From Actinomycetota bacterium (GTDB lineage: Bacteria; Actinomycetota; Actinomycetes; JACCUZ01), in contig JAVEDA010000013.1 of NCBI GenBank assembly GCA_030841195.1, positions 1 through 10,095 of the forward strand: 10,095 nucleotides of DNA. Reading direction: 5' to 3'. A model generated the notes under the pieces. That model saw only the letters and a program-made list of their open reading frames with translations, ran no database searches and was not told where the DNA came from. Positions 6,705 through 10,095 of this stretch are shown here, in pieces. The stretch's first letter is position 1. Each line of letters opens with the position of its first letter. Position numbers and translations under genes: made by a program.

Positions 6705-6723
6705 ACCGGAGAAAGTTTCCGGT
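6705..6723. promoter_or_regulatory. Inverted repeat in the MATE promoter region (candidate operator)
   Basis: ACCGGA at 6705-6710 and TCCGGT at 6718-6723 are perfect inverted 6-bp arms separated by 7 bases. The 19-bp element occupies the spacer just upstream of the putative -10 of the efflux gene, where a TetR- or MarR-type repressor would block transcription. No such regulator gene is in this window. Confidence 0.4.
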
Positions 6724-6729
6724 GCTGTC

Positions 6730-6735
6730 TACGAT
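6730..6735 (+). promoter_or_regulatory. Possible -10 element of the MATE gene (leaderless)
   Basis: TACGAT is a good actinobacterial -10 and lies 8 bases before GTG 6744, with no Shine-Dalgarno between. Initiation at or next to the GTG would give a leaderless message. No -35 is evident. Confidence 0.45.
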
Positions 6736-6743
6736 GTGGACCT

Positions 6744-8096
6744 GTGCGGCCGACATCTGGACCCCGGGCGGCCCGAGCTACCCACGATCGGGAGATCCTC
6801 CGGCTGGCCGTGCCGGCCTTCGGTGCTCTCGTGGCCGAGCCGCTGTTCCTGCTGGCCGACTCCGCCATCGTCGGGCACCTGGGCACCCCGCAGCTCGCCG
6901 GCCTCGGCGTGGCCGGCGCGCTGCTCGCGACCTCGGTCTCGGTCTGCGTCTTCCTCGCCTACGGCACCACCGCCGCCGTCGCGCGGCGGGTCGGCGCCGG
7001 CGACCTGCGCGCGGCCATCGCCCAGGGTGTCGACGGGGTCTGGCTGGCTCTCGGCCTCGGCTGCCTGCTCGCCGTGGTCCTCGCGGCGACCGCCGGGCCG
7101 TTGGTGGACGCGTTCGGCACGTCCGACGCCGCCACGCCGTACGCCCTGACCTACTTACGGGTGTCGGCCCTCGGGCTCCCGGCGATGCTCGCCGTCCTCG
7201 CCGCCACCGGCGTGCTGCGCGGGCTGCAGGACACCCGCACCCCGCTGGTCGTCGCCGCCATCGGCGCCGTCGCGAACATCGCCCTGAACCTCGTTCTCGT
7301 CTATCCCGCCGGCCTCGGCATCGCCGGCTCGGCGCTCGGCACGGTGCTGGCCCAGGTCGGCATGGCCGCCGCCTTCCTCACCGTCGTGGTCCGCGGCGCC
7401 AGGCGCGAGCACGCGTCGCTGCGACCGGACCTGCCCGGCATCCGGGGGGCGGCGCGGGCCGGCGTACCCCTCATCGTCCGCACCGTGACGCTGCGTGCCG
7501 CTCTGCTGCTCGCCACGTACGTCGCCGCGGCGGCGGGCACGGTCGCGATCGCGGCGCACCAGGTGGCCTTCACCATCTGGCTGTTCCTGTCGCTGATGCT
7601 GGACGCCGTGGCGATCGCCGGACAGGCGATCGTCGGCCGCTACCTCGGGGCCGCCGACGTCGACGGAACCCGGGCGGCCACCCGACGGATGGTCGAGTGG
7701 GGCATCGGCTCCGGCATCGTCCTTGGGGTCATCCTGCTCGCGATGCGGGCCGCCTTCATCCCGCTGTTCACCGAGGACCCGGCGGTGCGCGAGCTGCTCG
7801 GCAGCGTGCTCGTGGTGGCGGCCGTGGCCCAACCGGTCTGCGGGGTCGTGTTCGCCCTCGACGGGGTGCTGATCGGTGCCGGCGACGGCCGCTACCTCGC
7901 GCTGGCAGGGCTCGTCACCCTGGCCTGCTTCGCCCCGCTGGCGCTGCTGGTGCTCGCAACCGATGGCGGCCTGGTCTGGCTGTGGTGGGCGTTCAACGCG
8001 TTCATGCTGGCCCGACTGGTCACCCTCGTGACCCGGTGGCGCGGCGAGGCGTGGCTGGTGACCGGCGCGGCGCTGCCCCGGCGTACGCCCTCGTAG
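6744..8096 (+). CDS. MATE family efflux transporter
   Basis: A 450-residue integral membrane protein of the multidrug and toxic compound extrusion family (DinF-like branch), normally a sodium- or proton-driven antiporter for cationic drugs and metabolites. About twelve hydrophobic segments fit the two six-helix bundles of MATE. Typical sequences are AVPAFGALVAEPLFLLADSA in helix 1, GHLGTPQLAGLGVA after it, GVLRGLQDTRTPL in the first half, and ADVDGTRAATRRMVEWG between the two halves. GTG 6744 was chosen because it gives normal family length and directly follows a -10-like TACGAT; the open frame further upstream is antisense to dnaB and is not coding. In many actinobacteria a MATE gene lies between rplI and dnaB, as here, but this one faces away from dnaB. 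It converges on the DUF2695 gene with 24 bases between the stops and no obvious terminator. Confidence 0.92.
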   Translation: MRPTSGPRAARATHDREILRLAVPAFGALVAEPLFLLADSAIVGHLGTPQLAGLGVAGALLATSVSVCVFLAYGTTAAVARRVGAGDLRAAIAQGVDGVWLALGLGCLLAVVLAATAGPLVDAFGTSDAATPYALTYLRVSALGLPAMLAVLAATGVLRGLQDTRTPLVVAAIGAVANIALNLVLVYPAGLGIAGSALGTVLAQVGMAAAFLTVVVRGARREHASLRPDLPGIRGAARAGVPLIVRTVTLRAALLLATYVAAAAGTVAIAAHQVAFTIWLFLSLMLDAVAIAGQAIVGRYLGAADVDGTRAATRRMVEWGIGSGIVLGVILLAMRAAFIPLFTEDPAVRELLGSVLVVAAVAQPVCGVVFALDGVLIGAGDGRYLALAGLVTLACFAPLALLVLATDGGLVWLWWAFNAFMLARLVTLVTRWRGEAWLVTGAALPRRTPS

Positions 8097-8120
8097 TCAC
8101 GCGGCTGACGGCACGGTGTC

Positions 8121-8537
8121 TCACCACCACCCGTCGCGCCGCTGCCGAACCCACAGCGTGCAGCCCTGCGTCGACCCGGCACGCACACCACGGCAGGCAG
8201 GCAGCTGCTCCGGCCACTCCAGGTCGTCGGCGTAGGTGACACCGTCCTCGACGTACTCCCGCGACGGGGTCCACAGCTCGTGCGCCGGCTCGTAGCCGTT
8301 GAGGAAGATCTCACAGTCGCAGTAGCCGCCCCTCCGGCCCAGCCGAGCCTCCATTGCCGTCGCCCGGGGTGCGCGCAGGTCCCGGTAGCGGACCGCCCAG
8401 CGCAGGCCGGTGCAGCCGTACTCGAGCATCCGGTGGACGTAGCAGAGCAGGCACTCGCCGTCGTGCGGGTCGGTGAGCGCGGTCGCCAGGATCCGCAGCT
8501 CGCGTTCAGTCTCGGTGACCAGTGATTCCGTGTCCAT
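8121..8537 (-). CDS. DUF2695 family small protein
   Basis: A 138-residue soluble protein with the DUF2695 pattern: GECLLCYVHRMLEYGC at residues 27-42, then RGGYCDCEIFLN at 69-80. The CxxC (C29, C32), H35, C42 and CDC (C73, C75) suggest metal binding or redox chemistry, but the function of the family is unknown to me. The C-terminal tail has two more Cys (C115, C126). The ATG at 8537 was taken because conservation begins soon after it and there is no stronger Shine-Dalgarno elsewhere. It lies 54 bases downstream of the DinB-like gene on the same strand, so the two may form a unit, and it converges on the MATE gene. Confidence 0.75.
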   Translation of the reverse strand: MDTESLVTETERELRILATALTDPHDGECLLCYVHRMLEYGCTGLRWAVRYRDLRAPRATAMEARLGRRGGYCDCEIFLNGYEPAHELWTPSREYVEDGVTYADDLEWPEQLPACRGVRAGSTQGCTLWVRQRRDGWW

Positions 8538-8591
8538 GACGGGATCGGAGCACGAGGGCCGGACACATCACCGTCACGAACTAGCGCGGGG

Positions 8592-9131
8592 TCACTCGCC
8601 GGTCGCCCCGTCGATCGCCTCCCGCAGCAGGTCGGCGTGCCCGTTGTGCCGGGCGTACTCCTCGATCATGTGCAGGACGAGGGCCCGGATGTCGACCGCC
8701 ACCCCGGTCCCGTCGCTGCGCCGCAGCTCGAAGGTGTCGTCGTAGCCGTGGCTCGCCAGCACCGTCCTGGCTGCCTCGACCTCGCTGGCGTAGGTGGCGA
8801 AGTCGGCCTCGGCGCCGGCCGGGTCCAGGTCGTCGAAGTCGCCGTCCGGGCTCACGTCGCTCCAGTAGAGGCTGCCGACCTCCTCGCCGGCGACCCGCCG
8901 CCGGAACCAGTTGCGCTCGACGTCGGCCATGTGGCGCACCAGGCCGAGCAGCGACATGGTCGACGTCGGCACGGTGCGGGCGGCGAGCTGCTCACCGGTC
9001 AGCCCGCCGCACTTCCACAACAGAGTGGCCCGGTGGTGGTCCAGCAAGGTCTCCATCGCTACCCGCTCCGGGGCGACGTTGGGCGCTTCGGGCCGGTCGA
9101 CTACGGGTGCGGTCCAGCTGCTCTCGGTCAT
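8592..9131 (-). CDS. DinB/DUF664 family protein
   Basis: A 179-residue protein with the four-helix-bundle DinB/YfiT-like fold (DUF664 branch). Residues about 22-75 hold the first conserved block (RVAMETLLDHHRATLLWKCG and LLGLVRHMADVERNWF). The C-terminal block HMIEEYARHNGHADLLREAIDG carries H162 and H165. H67 with H162 and H165 fits the usual metal-binding His triad. Known members include mycothiol- and bacillithiol-dependent enzymes, so a thiol-transfer or detoxification role is possible; the substrate is unknown. The ATG at 9131 was preferred to an upstream start at 9299, because the extra 56 residues would run through the intergenic hairpin and are not family-like. A TAGCGT -10-like element lies 8 bases upstream. 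Confidence 0.88.
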   Translation of the reverse strand: MTESSWTAPVVDRPEAPNVAPERVAMETLLDHHRATLLWKCGGLTGEQLAARTVPTSTMSLLGLVRHMADVERNWFRRRVAGEEVGSLYWSDVSPDGDFDDLDPAGAEADFATYASEVEAARTVLASHGYDDTFELRRSDGTGVAVDIRALVLHMIEEYARHNGHADLLREAIDGATGE

Positions 9132-9139
9132 GTCCGCCG

Positions 9140-9145
9140 ACGCTA
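9140..9145 (-). promoter_or_regulatory. Possible -10 element of the DinB-like gene (leaderless)
   Basis: TAGCGT on the minus strand, 8 bases before ATG 9131 and without a Shine-Dalgarno. It matches the spacing seen before the PP2C and MATE genes. The -35 is not recognisable. Confidence 0.33.
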
Positions 9146-9199
9146 GCGGCAGGTCACGACAGCGGGCTCGGGGCCGGCCTGACTGGTCGCTCTCGCCTC

Positions 9200-9256
9200 C
9201 ACTTTGCGAGGTCAGTCGGCACCTTGCGAGGCACCTGCGCCTGGCAAGGTGCCGAC
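9200..9256. repeat. Intergenic hairpin with repeated CACYTTGCGAGG motif
   Basis: CACTTTGCGAGG (9200-9211) and CACCTTGCGAGG (9220-9231) are direct repeats exactly 20 bases apart. A third, inverted copy, CACCTTGCCAGG, reads from 9251 to 9240. The second and third copies form a perfect 13-bp inverted repeat (9215-9227 with 9244-9256) whose loop contains a further 4-bp stem after one mismatch. It lies between the DinB-like gene and the rplI terminator. It could be a dispersed repeat unit, a regulator site or a second terminator. Confidence 0.6.
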
Positions 9257-9326
9257 ACGCATGCCATACGTGGTCGACGGGCGGGCTCAGAAACCCCATT
9301 GGCCGGTATGTCGGGGGGTGGACGCG

Positions 9327-9366
9327 CGACGGCCCGGCGACCCCCTGCGGGGCGGCCGGGCCGTCG
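9327..9366 (-). terminator. Intrinsic terminator-like hairpin after rplI
   Basis: Perfect 12-bp arms (9327-9338 with 9355-9366, core GACGGCCCGGC) enclose a second small CCCC/GGGG stem with a 3-base loop. It begins 17 bases past the rplI stop. There is no T-run, as is common in high-GC actinobacteria. It probably ends the rpsR-rplI transcript. Confidence 0.75.
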
Positions 9367-9382
9367 TACGGCGTGGAACGGG

Positions 9383-9832
9383 TCAGGCCGCGGGGACGAC
9401 CTCGACGGACAGCGTGGCGGTGACCTCGGGGTGCACCCGGACGGTCACCTGGTGGGCGCCGACGGTCTTGATCGGCTGGCCGATCTCGATCCGGCGCTTG
9501 TCCACGGCCGGGCCGCCGGCCTTGGCGACGGCCTCGACGATGTCGGAGACCGTGACGGCGCCGAACAGGCGACCCGTCTCGCCGGCCCGGACCGGGAGCT
9601 TGATCGAGAGCGACTCGAGCTTGCCCTTGACCTCGCCGGCCTGGCCGAGGTCACGGACGTCGCGGACCTCGCGGCCGCGCTGGATCGAGGAGACCTGCTT
9701 CTCGCCGCCACGGGTCCAGCGGATGGCCGCGCCGCGGGGCATCAGGTAGTTGCGGCCGTAGCCGTCCTTGACCTCGACGACGTCGCCGGGGCCGCCGAGA
9801 CCGGCGACCTCCTGGGTGAGGATGAGCTTCAT
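9383..9832 (-). CDS. rplI: 50S ribosomal protein bL9
   Basis: Protein bL9 binds 23S rRNA near the base of the L1 stalk and helps maintain reading frame. The 149 residues equal the usual length. The N-terminal RNA-binding domain is seen as MKLILTQEVAGLGGPGDVVEVKDGYGRNYLMPRG, followed by the long connecting helix and the C-terminal domain (GETGRLFGAVTVSDIVEAV, RIEIGQPIKTVGAHQV). The ATG at 9832 is supported by a GAGGGGGG Shine-Dalgarno (9848-9841). That site overlaps the stop codon of rpsR, 15 bases upstream of the ATG, which implies coupled translation. The terminator-like hairpin follows the stop. Confidence 0.97.
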   Translation of the reverse strand: MKLILTQEVAGLGGPGDVVEVKDGYGRNYLMPRGAAIRWTRGGEKQVSSIQRGREVRDVRDLGQAGEVKGKLESLSIKLPVRAGETGRLFGAVTVSDIVEAVAKAGGPAVDKRRIEIGQPIKTVGAHQVTVRVHPEVTATLSVEVVPAA

Positions 9833-9847
9833 GGTCGTCGCCCCCCT

Positions 9848-10084
9848 CTAGCGCGCGGTGCTGGTGTAGGGCAGCAGCGCCATCTCACGGCTGTTCTTCA
9901 CGGCCGTGGCGACGTCGCGCTGGTGCTGGGTGCAGTTGCCGGTCACCCGGCGGGCCCGGATCTTGCCACGGTCGGAGATGAACTTCCGCAGCAGGCCGGT
10001 GTCCTTGTAGTCGATGTAGGTCGCCTTGTCCTTGCAGAACTGGCAGACCTTCTTCTTGATCTTGCGGGGCGGTGGCTTGGCCAT
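9848..10084 (-). CDS. rpsR: 30S ribosomal protein bS18, cysteine-containing (zinc-type) form
   Basis: Protein bS18 of the small-subunit platform, 78 residues. The family core DYKDTGLLRKFISDRGKIRARRVTG and the C-terminal LLPYTSTAR are clear. C14 and C17 (CQFC), with C51 and H54 (GNCTQH), make a potential zinc site, so this is the C+ form. Many actinobacteria also have a zinc-independent C- paralogue made under zinc starvation, which would lie elsewhere. The ATG at 10084 has GGAG 7 bases upstream at the window edge (10095-10092). The usual partners rpsF and ssb are expected just beyond the edge. Confidence 0.97.
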   Translation of the reverse strand: MAKPPPRKIKKKVCQFCKDKATYIDYKDTGLLRKFISDRGKIRARRVTGNCTQHQRDVATAVKNSREMALLPYTSTAR

Positions 10085-10095
10085 CGTGGTGCTCC

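Larger units (their letters stand above)
6492..6743 (+). promoter_or_regulatory. Cluster of DnaA-box-like motifs between dnaB and the MATE gene
   Basis: This gene-poor stretch (6435-6743) carries five exact TGTGGAC heptamers in the same orientation, at 6558, 6569, 6623, 6700 and 6735, plus CGTGGACAC at 6492-6500 and an opposite-facing CTGTCCACC at 6688-6696. The actinobacterial DnaA box read on this strand is TGTGGACAA. The copy at 6623-6631 is exact. TGTGGACTA (6558) and TGTGGACGA (6569) differ at one position and are 11 bases, about one helical turn, apart. No AT-rich unwinding element is present, so this looks more like DnaA regulation or titration than an origin. Confidence 0.6.

Noticed and set aside
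5457..6743. Plus-strand extension of the MATE reading frame across the 5' part of dnaB
   Set aside because: It is antisense to dnaB and the intein and has no transporter-like sequence. The MATE protein has normal length from GTG 6744.
6492..6743. Chromosomal origin of replication (oriC)
   Set aside because: There are several DnaA-like boxes, but no AT-rich unwinding region, no dnaA or dnaN neighbour, and most boxes are imperfect. Regulation or titration is the simpler reading.
6677..8239. 520-codon plus-strand frame overlapping the MATE gene
   Set aside because: The translation is Arg/Pro/Gly-rich shadow sequence without hydrophobic segments. The true frame encodes clear MATE motifs.
9200..9256. 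CRISPR array or insertion-sequence end
   Set aside because: Only three short motif copies, one inverted, with no regular spacers, no cas or transposase gene and no target-site duplication visible.
9132..9299. 56-residue N-terminal extension of the DinB-like protein
   Set aside because: It would run through the intergenic hairpin, and the extension is Arg/Cys-rich and unlike the family. ATG 9131 has a promoter-like element just upstream.

Overview
The window is very GC-rich chromosomal DNA from an actinobacterium. The evidence is the strong G/C third-position bias, GTG starts, an rpsR-rplI-dnaB neighbourhood, an RsiG/AmfC-type anti-sigma factor and a DnaB intein of the type known from mycobacteria and their phages. 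I cannot name the genus. No insertion sequence, tRNA, rRNA or CRISPR array is visible.

Left part (1-1826, all minus strand): a SAM-dependent methyltransferase is followed by an RsiG-like c-di-GMP-responsive anti-sigma factor carrying two E-S-R-Q/H-D motifs, and then by the N-terminal 125 codons of a histidinol-phosphate/aromatic aminotransferase cut by the window edge. Divergent from the methyltransferase (1878-3080, plus) is a PP2C/SpoIIE-type phosphatase with a probable GAF-like sensor region. It converges, with one base between the stops, on a secreted alpha/beta-hydrolase lipoprotein (3082-4116, minus).

Centre (4179-6434, minus): replicative helicase DnaB, interrupted exactly inside the Walker A motif (between Lys and Ser of GKS) by a 298-residue intein. 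The intein begins with Ala, not Cys/Ser, and has the Trp/Cys/Thr signature of class 3 inteins. A homing-endonuclease remnant inside it has lost its key acidic residues. The region upstream (6435-6743), shared with a divergent MATE efflux gene (6744-8096, plus), carries five exact TGTGGAC heptamers, one being a full TGTGGACAA DnaA box. This suggests DnaA control of dnaB and/or the transporter. An inverted repeat also overlaps the transporter promoter region.

Right part (8121-10084, minus): a small DUF2695 protein, a DinB/DUF664 metal-dependent-fold protein, a 250-bp intergenic stretch with two strong hairpins (one a probable terminator of the ribosomal operon, one with flanking repeated motifs), then rplI (bL9) and rpsR (bS18, cysteine-containing type). 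rpsR and rplI are a typical two-gene piece of the conserved rpsF-ssb-rpsR-rplI operon, whose upstream part lies outside the window.

No wholly new multi-gene system is convincingly visible. The most interesting items are the class 3 intein in the DnaB P-loop with its decayed endonuclease, the DnaA-box cluster between dnaB and the MATE gene, the intact double c-di-GMP motif in the RsiG homologue, and the intergenic hairpin/repeat unit at 9200-9256.
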